64,000 nucleotides of DNA, from the NCBI GenBank assembly GCA_029239355.1, contig JAQZAZ010000011.1, forward strand, positions 1 through 64,000, read 5' to 3'. A model generated the notes under the pieces. It had not been told where the DNA came from, searched no databases, and worked only from the letters and a program-made list of their open reading frames with translations. The DNA comes from Sphingobacterium sp. (GTDB lineage: Bacteria; Bacteroidota; Bacteroidia; Sphingobacteriales; Sphingobacteriaceae). This document shows, in pieces, positions 42,191 to 50,659 of this stretch. The first letter of the stretch is position 1. The number at the start of each line of letters is the position of its first letter. Position numbers and translations under genes: made by a program.

Positions 42191-45100
42191 CTAAAAACCG
42201 ATATTGACTCCGATTACTGCTCCTCTTATGGTAACAGATGAGCCTGCTTGTGTCGTATTATTATTATAGCTTGATAGATCCGGATCCAAGAAATCTACTT
42301 TTGAATACAACATCGCAGGATTCATTAGCTGTGCATAAACTTTAAAATTACTGATACCCAACCGTTCTAACTTTGCTTTTGGAAAATTATAACCCAAACT
42401 CACATTCCGCAACTTGATAAATGATCCATCACGGTAATTCATGGAAGAATTCTTAGGATCTGCAACATCAATACCATTTGATCCCGGTTGATAATATTCT
42501 GCATCTTCGTTGACTCCAGGGATAAAATAATCCAATTTACGCATCATAAAGCGTCCGCCTAAGGTTTCTGCTCCGGCATTGATCGTCTGTCCCCAACGTG
42601 AAAAAATAAAGAACGATAAATCAAAGTTCTTATAGGTGAATGTATTCATAATACCACCGGACCATTTTGGACGATAAGATCCCAAAATTTGTCGGTCATA
42701 GGTTGGATCTATTTTACCATCAGGCACACCGTCTGGGCCACTAATATCCTTTACACGAATTTGCCCTGCATTAGCACCATACTGTTTAGCGTCTTCTGCT
42801 TCGGAAGTCTTCCAAATGCCATCATAAACCAGATCGTAGGGAACAGATATTTGCTGGCCAACAAACAGCTTATTATTAACATCTTCTGTCCGTCCGTTAT
42901 TCAATTGCAAAATTTTATTTCTATCCATTGACCAGGTTAAGGTTGTATTCCACTGAAAATTGTCATTTTTAATATTGACTGTATTCAATTGAAAGTCAAT
43001 TCCCCAGCCAGAGGTTTTCCCGACATTGGCCCAAGTACTCGGATAGCCTGTTACAGGATTTAAAGTCATTGCGAACAATAAATCGTTCGTTTTCGTTTTA
43101 TAGAAATCCAATGCACCATTGATACGATTATTAAAAAATCCATAATCGACCCCAATATTGTATTGGGTTGTACGTTCCCAACCCAATTCAGGATTTGCCA
43201 TTTTTTGAGGGTTCGCAGCAGAAGGATCTGATGCGACATAACCGGAACTCGAATTGTTTGCACTCCAATTGTAAAAATTTTGCGTCAATCCGCCCTTTGT
43301 ACCATAGGCACCAATTGCAGCGTTGCCAACAACCCCTGCGCCTACCCGTAATTTTAATGCATTAATAAATCGAGCACCTTGCATAAAATCTTCTTGGTCA
43401 ATTCGCCATGATGCAGCAACAGATGGAAATGAGCTCCATTGGTGACCAGGGGCTAATACCGAAGATCCATCCCAACGCACAAAGGCAGTTAACATATAAC
43501 GGTCTTTATAGCTATAATTAGCACGGGCCATATAGGATTCCATCTGTCTTTCCTCTAGTCCAGTCCCCCAAGTACCGACCAAGCCACCAGAGTTAATATT
43601 ATACCATAGTTCTCTTGCACTGTAAACATCCGTCGCTTTCATATTGCTTGATTCAGAATTATACTTGGATGAACTCTGTAATAAGGTAACGCCCAAATGA
43701 TGATCTGTTCCGAAGTCACGATCGTAGTAAATTAAATTATCCAAGGTCCAAGAGAGATTCCGATTAGTCGAGTAGGTCACCGCATTATTGCCGTCACCAT
43801 TAATTCCTTCGGCTGCATTGGCTAAACCCAAACGGTAATATCTAAACTCGGGTCCAAACTGTATCCGATATCTCAACCCTTTCAATGGCGCATAGATTTG
43901 GCCAAAGTCCAATTGACTAAAGAAGCTACCATTGGCCCCGAACGTCTGACGTTGATTGGTATTATTTGTCAGTTCATTAATCGGGTTAATAATATTTACT
44001 TCTCCTGCCGCGGGATTACGAAGGTAGTTCCCGTTTTCATCGTAAGGTACCGACCATGGCAACATACTACGCAAGGCTGAATAATAATCACCAGCACCGG
44101 TTACGGACTTAGAAAAATTATATCCATAGTCTTGATCGGAGAAAAAGGTATTTAGTGAAGCGCCCATGGTAAACCACTTCGTCGGAGTCGCTTCAAAACT
44201 TACTTTTGAGGTATATCGATTAAATTTTTGTCCTGGTTGCGTTGCATCCTGCTTGAGATAGCCAAATGAACCATAGCCTTTCGAATTCTCTCCGCCACCA
44301 GAGACACTTAAAGTATGTTCTGTTGATAGGGCATTTTTACGTCCAACATCAGCCCAATCGTAATTCCCGACAAGACTTGGATCCCAAACCGTATTATTGT
44401 TGGTCCAACCTTTAGCAATATTAGCCCAAGAAGCTGGGACTTTAGACCATTTATCATAATCTTTCTTGTAGTCAGGTGTTGTGGTTCCGAAATTTGCCAG
44501 ACGGGCATAATCCAACCACTCAGCGGCATCCATGTATTCCGTTACATCGTACATCTTTTCGAATGTTGCTGTACCAGCATAATTTAACAATAAACGACCT
44601 TTTTTCCCCTGTTTGGTCGTAACCAAGATAACCCCATTAGCACCGCGTGAACCATACACAGCAGTTGCAGAAGCATCTTTTAAGACATCAATAGTCTCGA
44701 TATCGCTCGGATTGATATTGTCAATTCCGCCGGCCTGCAATACCATCCCATCAACGACATAAAGTGGTCCCTGATCTGCATTGATGGACCGTACACCCCT
44801 AATTCTTATACTACCAGTAGTTCCTGGTCTTTGATTCGATGTAATATCAACCCCCGCGACCTTACCTTGCATCGCCTGCAACGCATCTTTAACCGGCATT
44901 GCTTTGAGCTCCTTTTCCCCTACACTGGCAATAGACCCCGTCACATCTTTCTTTTTCATCGTACCATAACCAACCACAACCACTTCATCCATCACATCAA
45001 CCTTTTGCACTAGAACCACATTCAAGGCATTTTGACTACCAACGGCAACTTCCTGGGATTCATAACCAAGACTTCTGAAGGCCAATACATCAGATGACAA

Positions 45101-45322
45101 CGCATTGATCGTAAATGAACCGTCGGCATTAGTCTTTGCCGTCATGGCTTTGCCTTTTACCTGTACCGTCACACCCTGGATAGGTGAACCTTTTTCATCA
45201 TTTACCTTTCCAGTCCTAGTGGTTTGAGCAAATAAATTTAACGTACACAGCATCGCCATAAACAACAAAAAAGTGTACTTCTTTACATGATGATCAAACC
45301 TAATTGTTAAATAGTTTATCAT
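42191..45322 (-). CDS. SusC/RagA-type TonB-dependent transporter (pair 3)
   Basis: A 1043-residue outer-membrane importer. The signal peptide is preceded by an unusually long polar start (residues 1-15) before the hydrophobic TFLLFMAMLCTLNLFAQ. A carboxypeptidase-like domain (about 38-112), TonB-box MDEVVVVGYG, plug motif DVLKDASATAVYGSRGANGV and the SusC barrel follow. No better start codon exists downstream before the signal core. It opens a two-gene unit with its SusD, behind site C. Confidence 0.93.
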   Translation of the reverse strand: MINYLTIRFDHHVKKYTFLLFMAMLCTLNLFAQTTRTGKVNDEKGSPIQGVTVQVKGKAMTAKTNADGSFTINALSSDVLAFRSLGYESQEVAVGSQNALNVVLVQKVDVMDEVVVVGYGTMKKKDVTGSIASVGEKELKAMPVKDALQAMQGKVAGVDITSNQRPGTTGSIRIRGVRSINADQGPLYVVDGMVLQAGGIDNINPSDIETIDVLKDASATAVYGSRGANGVILVTTKQGKKGRLLLNYAGTATFEKMYDVTEYMDAAEWLDYARLANFGTTTPDYKKDYDKWSKVPASWANIAKGWTNNNTVWDPSLVGNYDWADVGRKNALSTEHTLSVSGGGENSKGYGSFGYLKQDATQPGQKFNRYTSKVSFEATPTKWFTMGASLNTFFSDQDYGYNFSKSVTGAGDYYSALRSMLPWSVPYDENGNYLRNPAAGEVNIINPINELTNNTNQRQTFGANGSFFSQLDFGQIYAPLKGLRYRIQFGPEFRYYRLGLANAAEGINGDGNNAVTYSTNRNLSWTLDNLIYYDRDFGTDHHLGVTLLQSSSKYNSESSNMKATDVYSARELWYNINSGGLVGTWGTGLEERQMESYMARANYSYKDRYMLTAFVRWDGSSVLAPGHQWSSFPSVAASWRIDQEDFMQGARFINALKLRVGAGVVGNAAIGAYGTKGGLTQNFYNWSANNSSSGYVASDPSAANPQKMANPELGWERTTQYNIGVDYGFFNNRINGALDFYKTKTNDLLFAMTLNPVTGYPSTWANVGKTSGWGIDFQLNTVNIKNDNFQWNTTLTWSMDRNKILQLNNGRTEDVNNKLFVGQQISVPYDLVYDGIWKTSEAEDAKQYGANAGQIRVKDISGPDGVPDGKIDPTYDRQILGSYRPKWSGGIMNTFTYKNFDLSFFIFSRWGQTINAGAETLGGRFMMRKLDYFIPGVNEDAEYYQPGSNGIDVADPKNSSMNYRDGSFIKLRNVSLGYNFPKAKLERLGISNFKVYAQLMNPAMLYSKVDFLDPDLSSYNNNTTQAGSSVTIRGAVIGVNIGF

Positions 45323-45359
45323 TAAAGTATTATTTAGGTATTATTATTTTTCCCTTGTT

Positions 45360-45379
45360 GATCTTCGGTAGTGAAGATC
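45360..45379. promoter_or_regulatory. Hairpin in the SusC pair 3 leader
   Basis: GATCTTC (45360-45366) and GAAGATC (45373-45379) form a 7-bp perfect stem with a 6-base loop, 37 bases before the SusC start. It may affect translation or mRNA stability. Confidence 0.3.
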
Positions 45380-45518
45380 GATTCCCAGTATGCCGAGATA
45401 ATGAAAAAGTTGCGTACTCTTCATTATTGCTTAATAAGCAGACTGATTTAAAAAAGATAATCTGGATTCCTCTCAGGCTTATAATATGGCATAAAAATAA
45501 CGCTATGAACTGTAATAA

Positions 45519-45536
45519 CCATCCTGTTCAATCCTG
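45519..45536. promoter_or_regulatory. Tandem operator copy (site C)
   Basis: CCATCCTG (45519-45526) and CAATCCTG (45529-45536), spacing TT, match CTRTCCTG with one and two mismatches at the 5' side; the ATCCTG core is exact in both. It lies 197 bases upstream of SusC pair 3. Confidence 0.5.
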
Positions 45537-45557
45537 TGATGAGCTGGCGCTATGGGC

Positions 45558-45594
45558 AAAAAAAAAAATCGCCCTTTAAGTTATAAAGGGCGAT
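45558..45594 (-). terminator. Terminator of SusC/SusD pair 4
   Basis: ATCGCCCTTT (45568-45577) pairs perfectly with AAAGGGCGAT (45585-45594); on the minus strand a run of about eleven Ts follows. It is 15 bases past the SusD stop. Confidence 0.9.
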
Positions 45595-45609
45595 AAATTC
45601 ATTAAAATA

Positions 45610-47115
45610 TCAGTATCCGGGGTTTTGTGTATATAACCCGGGACTATTGTCGAGTTCGGATTGTGGGACTGGGTATAATACATAATTCAATTGAAAATCT
45701 GACATCTGTTTTGCCTGATCTTCTTTCGCAATCCACGCCTTCATGACCGGTTCTACGGTACCACTGCGTATAAGGTCAAACCAACGCAATCCCTCTCCAA
45801 TAAACTCACGTCTCCGTTCGTCCATCAACTGAGATTTAGTTACATTGGCCAGCTCTGTAGTCAATCCAGCACGTTTTCGGATTTGGTTAACAACCGCATC
45901 CACATCAGTCGAACTGTTACCGGGAGCGCCATTCAAGATGCATTCTGCCTTCAATAGCAGCAAATCACTATAACGAAACACAATATAATTGATCGGCCAG
46001 TCCGTCCGGCTCGCAGGCACTTTGGTAACATCAACAAATTTCTTGATGAAAGGTCGATTCTCTGCAACTTTATTGTATATATAGCCCTCCTGAATGCAAA
46101 AAGGCCTACGCGAATCATCCGTCACATAAGTGCCCATAAAATCGTTTGAAACGGGTCGAATCGTCAACCCTCCTTGCGTGCCCAATCCAAGCGAATTGAA
46201 CCAGTTATCCGGCACCAATACCCAGGGAAAGGTCGATCCAACAACCGGATTCGCTCCACTGGCATATTCAATATTAAATATAACCTCTTTGTTGCGCTCA
46301 TTATTATAACTAAATATATCGGCATACTTGTCCAACAGAGTGAATTCATTGCTCGCTATAATTTCATTGAATTGCTCGACGGCCTTGCTCCATTCGTTAC
46401 TGGCCTGTCCGGCACCTTCTATGCCTAATGTAGGCCCTGATCTCGTCATATAAACCAGACCCAACAACATCTTTGCGGCATATTTATTGGCATGGCCTCG
46501 ATCCGCCTCCGCATAGCCAGCTGGCACAGGTAAGGTTTCCACCGCTTTATTGAGATCGCCAATAATAAAGGTATAAATATCCTCGACATTACTGCGTGGA
46601 ATGGTTTTGGCTTCCTCGGCTGAAACGACATGATCTATCAGGGGAACCTTGCCGAAGTAGCGCAGCAGATCAAAATATAGAAAAGCACGCAAAAACTTCG
46701 CTTCACCTTCCATCCGATTGCGCAGTCCCTCATCGGTAATCACGGTCGCACCTTTGGACTGCAGCTGCTCAAGAAAATTATTTACCCGAAAAATCACATT
46801 ATAATTCGTATACCAAGCTTCTTGCACGTAGGGATTACTGGCAATCGTCTTATGAAAACTGTTGATTCCTTCCCAGTCACGTACACCACCGTCCGAGATG
46901 GCATATAAATTGTCGGAGCGGGTTTCCGACAGGTTCATCAAACGATCCGGATACTTCTGCAGGCCATTGTACAAGGCATTTACACCTTGCACAAAATCAT
47001 TCGTTGTCTGGAAAAAAGTTTCTGAGGTTGCATCTGAAATGGGCTGCTGATCGAGATCCATTTTACAGGAACCAAAAATTCCTAATAGCAATAAAAATAT
47101 AGTTAGTTTTTTCAT
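45610..47115 (-). CDS. SusD/RagB-type glycan-binding lipoprotein (pair 4)
   Basis: The ATG at 47115 is chosen because it begins the signal MKKLTIFLLLLGIFGSC (Cys17); an upstream TTG at 47136 would add seven polar residues. The protein has 501 residues, the shortest of the four SusD proteins. Marks are GEAKFLRAFLYFDLLRYFG, RYSDLLLLKAECILN, QIRKRAGL and RREFIGEGLRWFDLIRSG. It pairs with the SusC 89 bases upstream and lies next to the rhamnogalacturonan-I enzyme operon, making RG-I oligomers a likely ligand. Confidence 0.93.
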   Translation of the reverse strand: MKKLTIFLLLLGIFGSCKMDLDQQPISDATSETFFQTTNDFVQGVNALYNGLQKYPDRLMNLSETRSDNLYAISDGGVRDWEGINSFHKTIASNPYVQEAWYTNYNVIFRVNNFLEQLQSKGATVITDEGLRNRMEGEAKFLRAFLYFDLLRYFGKVPLIDHVVSAEEAKTIPRSNVEDIYTFIIGDLNKAVETLPVPAGYAEADRGHANKYAAKMLLGLVYMTRSGPTLGIEGAGQASNEWSKAVEQFNEIIASNEFTLLDKYADIFSYNNERNKEVIFNIEYASGANPVVGSTFPWVLVPDNWFNSLGLGTQGGLTIRPVSNDFMGTYVTDDSRRPFCIQEGYIYNKVAENRPFIKKFVDVTKVPASRTDWPINYIVFRYSDLLLLKAECILNGAPGNSSTDVDAVVNQIRKRAGLTTELANVTKSQLMDERRREFIGEGLRWFDLIRSGTVEPVMKAWIAKEDQAKQMSDFQLNYVLYPVPQSELDNSPGLYTQNPGY

Positions 47116-47204
47116 CCTTATAAATTTGTTTTTCAATTGTGATGAAGCTATCTGATTTATTCATTCCTCTGTGTGATTGAATAAATCATGATGGTTTCAT
47201 AATT

Positions 47205-50200
47205 TTAAAAATTTACATTTAAACCAAAGGTGATTGTCTTCGGAATCGCTAAACCTCCATAATCCCCAGCTTCCGGATAGGTATCGCTTCCGCTCAGATT
47301 GGTATTGGAAGATTCGGGATTGACACCACCATCATACTTGTCTTTACCCCAGAAATTCTCCAATGTCATAAACAGGCGAACCATACTGAGTTTAGATTGG
47401 CCACCGAACTTCATATCTTTGATATTATATCCTAAGGTTATATTACGCAACCGCCAATAGTCTGAAGAATATAACCAATCTGTATTTTTTATACGTCCGA
47501 ACGTCGAATAGGCTTTTCCAACCCGGCCCTCGCCCGGATCTTCTTCCGACCGCCACCGATCCCGATAGAAGCCCAATGCATTGTCCGAAGCCCCTTGTCC
47601 CGTACGTCCCAGTGCTCTGCCCAACAAAGAATAAATGTGCCCACCATTTTGGCCTTGGAACATAAAGCTCAAATCAAAGTTTTTGTATTTAAAATTATTG
47701 GTAATACCCCAAACATAATCTGGATTGGGGTGCCCGACAATAACACGGTCATTGGCATCAATCACACCATCACCATTGGCATCAACATAACGTGGATCTC
47801 CGGCTTTCTCATTACCAAATAACGCAGCTCCATTGTCAATATCTTGCTGACTCAATATGCCATTCTGCTGCACCACATAAATACTGTACATAGGTTCGCC
47901 AACACGTAAGAGACTATGTTGTATATCGAAAGAAGAAGGGATCAACAAATCCTTCTGATTGCCATCCAATTTGGTCACCTTATTGGCACTATGACTGATA
48001 TTGAAGGATGTCGACCAAGAGAAATCTGCTTTTTTGATGTTATGTGATGTAATTTCCAAATCCCAGCCATTGCTTTTCAGTTCCCCGGCATTGTTTAAGT
48101 AAGATCCGAATCCGGTTACATACATTGCGGGAACATTCAACAAAAGGTCACTGCTTTTCCGTGTATACCAATCAAAAGATCCGATAACTCGAGAGCCAAA
48201 AAGCCCGAAGTCCAGTCCAACATCGTAAGTACGGGATTTTTCCCATCTTAAATCGGGATTAACAATATTTTTTGGAGCTTGTCCGGGAGCAGAGATTCCA
48301 TTTGCAGAATAGTTGTAGATTCCCAATACCGAAATACTGCTATAGTCACCTATATTGTTGTTACCAGCTGTACCAAAACTACCCCGTAGCTTTAAATCGT
48401 TGATAAAGCTGAGCGATTTCATAAAGTTTTCGTCCGACAGACGCCAGCCGATTGAAAGAGAAGGAAATAAACCCCACTTGGTATTGGTACCGAAACGGGA
48501 CGAGCCGTCGCGCCGAAGACTTGCCGAAAATAGATACTTTCCGTCAAAGGCGTATTGGACACGCCCGAAATAGGATAACAAAATACTTTGCATTGCTCCT
48601 GTTGAAGCCACAGTAGCCACAGCCCCATTCAAAGTTTTAATGGAACTATTGATGTACCCATCTTTAGAAGTAATTGACGAACTCTCTAACTTGTCAAAAT
48701 TATATGCCTGCCCTACCAAAGCGGTAATATCGTGTTTTCCGATATTGATATTGTAGTTCAGTGTATTTTCATTGACAAATGTCTGTCTACGGTATACACT
48801 GTTGGAACCATAAGTTGCCTGGTTTGGCTTGGTGATTCTATTTGCCAATGATCCCGCGATCGTATATGGTTCGAACCGATTGCTCCGACTATCCGTTTGA
48901 TCCAAGTTAACTGTGGTTTTAAAAGTCAAATGATCCAGGATATGATATTGCCCATACACTGTTCCCAGCAAACGTGAGATTTTGTTTTCGCCGAGATAGT
49001 TTTTTAATTTAGCAATCGGGTCGTTAGTCGATACACTCCAAGGATACTTATCATTGTCAAGTACGTTCACCGTCCCGGCAGGATTATCTTGCACAGGCGA
49101 CATCGAGTAAATCTGATGCATGATATTATCTTTCCCCTCGACACCTGGATCATTACCAATCGAATAAGAAGGTGCTAAATTTAAACCAAAACTTAGCTTT
49201 TTATTGGCTTTCACCTCCACATTAGCCCTTGCCGTATAATTTTTATAATCCAAACCTTTTACAATACCCTGCTGGTTCATATAATTCCCCGACACATAAT
49301 AATTGACATATTCTGTCCCACCCGAACCGGTAACTTGATAATTCTGTGTGATCCCCTTACGATAAGCTTCGTCCTGCCAATCGATCATATATAGTCCCGG
49401 ACGTCCCGGCTCCAGCCAACGATCATCATACATATATGAAGTATTATACGTGCCCTCTTTCAGTCCTAATATCTTGCGTCGTTCTTCATTACTCTGGCTG
49501 GCCGTTCTGCCTGTACCTGACGCAACCCATTGGGCGTTGATCATTTCAACCTGACGATCGATCCATTCTTCGCCATTTAGCATATCGAGCTTACGATAAG
49601 GAGAAGAAATACCCACATAAGAATTTAAACTCAATTTTGCTTCACCGGTGCGTCCACGTTTGGTCGTAATCAAAACAACTCCATTACCTGCACGTGACCC
49701 GTAGATAGCAGCAGCTGCAGCATCTTTCAATACTTCAACCGATTCAATATCATTTGGGTTCATATTGTCCAATGGATTCCCGGAGGAATAACCTCCAGAT
49801 GCATTTGTTTTCGCATTTTGCAAAGGAAATCCGTCTACCACATAGAGTGGTTCTGTACCTGCTGAGATGGAGCCAGAACCACGGACTTGCACACTGAGAC
49901 CTTTGCCCGGGACACCCGTCGATTGTTTGACTCGTACTCCTGCTATTTGTCCAATCAGGGCTTGATCAACACGGGCTATCGGACGTTCATCCAAATTTTC
50001 AGCTTTGAATTTAGAAACAGGAGCCGTCAGATTTTTCTGTTTTTGCGTACCGTAACCAATGACAACTACCTCATCAAGCGATTCTTGTTTAGGTGTTAAG
50101 TTCACTTGTAAAAACGAGAGGTTAACTACATTGAGGGTTTTAGTGAGGTATTCTATCGAAGTAAAGGTAATTTTATCTCCTGGCTTGGCAACGATACCAA

Positions 50201-50378
50201 ATTCACCATTTTGATTCGTTGTTCCGTTACTTTTGCCGTTGACATGAATAGTTACTCCACTGATAGGTTGACTTTTATCGTCAACAACTTTTCCCTTCAG
50301 CAGTTCTTGAGCATATAATACCTGAGTCAAAGCCAACTGGGCCATTACTACGGTACCATATCGTAAGATATTTTTCAT
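47205..50378 (-). CDS. SusC/RagA-type TonB-dependent transporter (pair 4)
   Basis: A 1057-residue outer-membrane importer with signal peptide (to VLYAQ, residue 24), a carboxypeptidase-like domain (about 28-96), TonB-box LDEVVVIGYG, plug motif EVLKDAAAAAIYGSRAGNGV and a SusC barrel. The KDAAAAAIYGSRAGNG version differs from the KDAS-type plugs of pairs 2 and 3, so this pair belongs to another SusC branch. It starts its own unit after terminator 50496-50522, with only a degenerate motif copy (site D) upstream. Confidence 0.94.
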   Translation of the reverse strand: MKNILRYGTVVMAQLALTQVLYAQELLKGKVVDDKSQPISGVTIHVNGKSNGTTNQNGEFGIVAKPGDKITFTSIEYLTKTLNVVNLSFLQVNLTPKQESLDEVVVIGYGTQKQKNLTAPVSKFKAENLDERPIARVDQALIGQIAGVRVKQSTGVPGKGLSVQVRGSGSISAGTEPLYVVDGFPLQNAKTNASGGYSSGNPLDNMNPNDIESVEVLKDAAAAAIYGSRAGNGVVLITTKRGRTGEAKLSLNSYVGISSPYRKLDMLNGEEWIDRQVEMINAQWVASGTGRTASQSNEERRKILGLKEGTYNTSYMYDDRWLEPGRPGLYMIDWQDEAYRKGITQNYQVTGSGGTEYVNYYVSGNYMNQQGIVKGLDYKNYTARANVEVKANKKLSFGLNLAPSYSIGNDPGVEGKDNIMHQIYSMSPVQDNPAGTVNVLDNDKYPWSVSTNDPIAKLKNYLGENKISRLLGTVYGQYHILDHLTFKTTVNLDQTDSRSNRFEPYTIAGSLANRITKPNQATYGSNSVYRRQTFVNENTLNYNINIGKHDITALVGQAYNFDKLESSSITSKDGYINSSIKTLNGAVATVASTGAMQSILLSYFGRVQYAFDGKYLFSASLRRDGSSRFGTNTKWGLFPSLSIGWRLSDENFMKSLSFINDLKLRGSFGTAGNNNIGDYSSISVLGIYNYSANGISAPGQAPKNIVNPDLRWEKSRTYDVGLDFGLFGSRVIGSFDWYTRKSSDLLLNVPAMYVTGFGSYLNNAGELKSNGWDLEITSHNIKKADFSWSTSFNISHSANKVTKLDGNQKDLLIPSSFDIQHSLLRVGEPMYSIYVVQQNGILSQQDIDNGAALFGNEKAGDPRYVDANGDGVIDANDRVIVGHPNPDYVWGITNNFKYKNFDLSFMFQGQNGGHIYSLLGRALGRTGQGASDNALGFYRDRWRSEEDPGEGRVGKAYSTFGRIKNTDWLYSSDYWRLRNITLGYNIKDMKFGGQSKLSMVRLFMTLENFWGKDKYDGGVNPESSNTNLSGSDTYPEAGDYGGLAIPKTITFGLNVNF

Positions 50379-50447
50379 GGGTTGAAGTTTATATTGTTAT
50401 TTGTGATTTATATCGGTAATTGGAAGTTATGATATCCCTTTAAACTA

Positions 50448-50465
50448 ACTATCCTGAACTTACAG
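50448..50465. promoter_or_regulatory. Half-conserved operator copy (site D)
   Basis: CTATCCTG (50448-50455) is an exact half-site. The second position, CTTACAGG (50458-50465), fits poorly. It lies 69 bases upstream of SusC pair 4, just past a terminator. Confidence 0.3.
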
Positions 50466-50495
50466 GCTCTAATGTATCCACTCTGTTACAGAAAC

Positions 50496-50522
50496 TAAAA
50501 AGCCCCATAAATGGGGCTTTTT
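50496..50522. terminator. Terminator of the rhamnogalacturonan-I enzyme operon
   Basis: GCCCCATAAATGGGGC at 50501-50516 forms a 6-bp GC-rich stem (GCCCCA/TGGGGC). T runs occur on both strands, so it is bidirectional; its job here is on the minus strand after the GH106 gene. Confidence 0.9.
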
Positions 50523-50659
50523 GTAAATATTATTTTTTTTTCAATGTAACAGGTCCATTTTCTTTTCAATCCAGTTAAAGTTCAATATAAACTTCTTACC
50601 ATGGTGAAAAATTGACCAGCCAAATAGGAGCGCCGGCGGACACATCCAATCGTTTTCAC

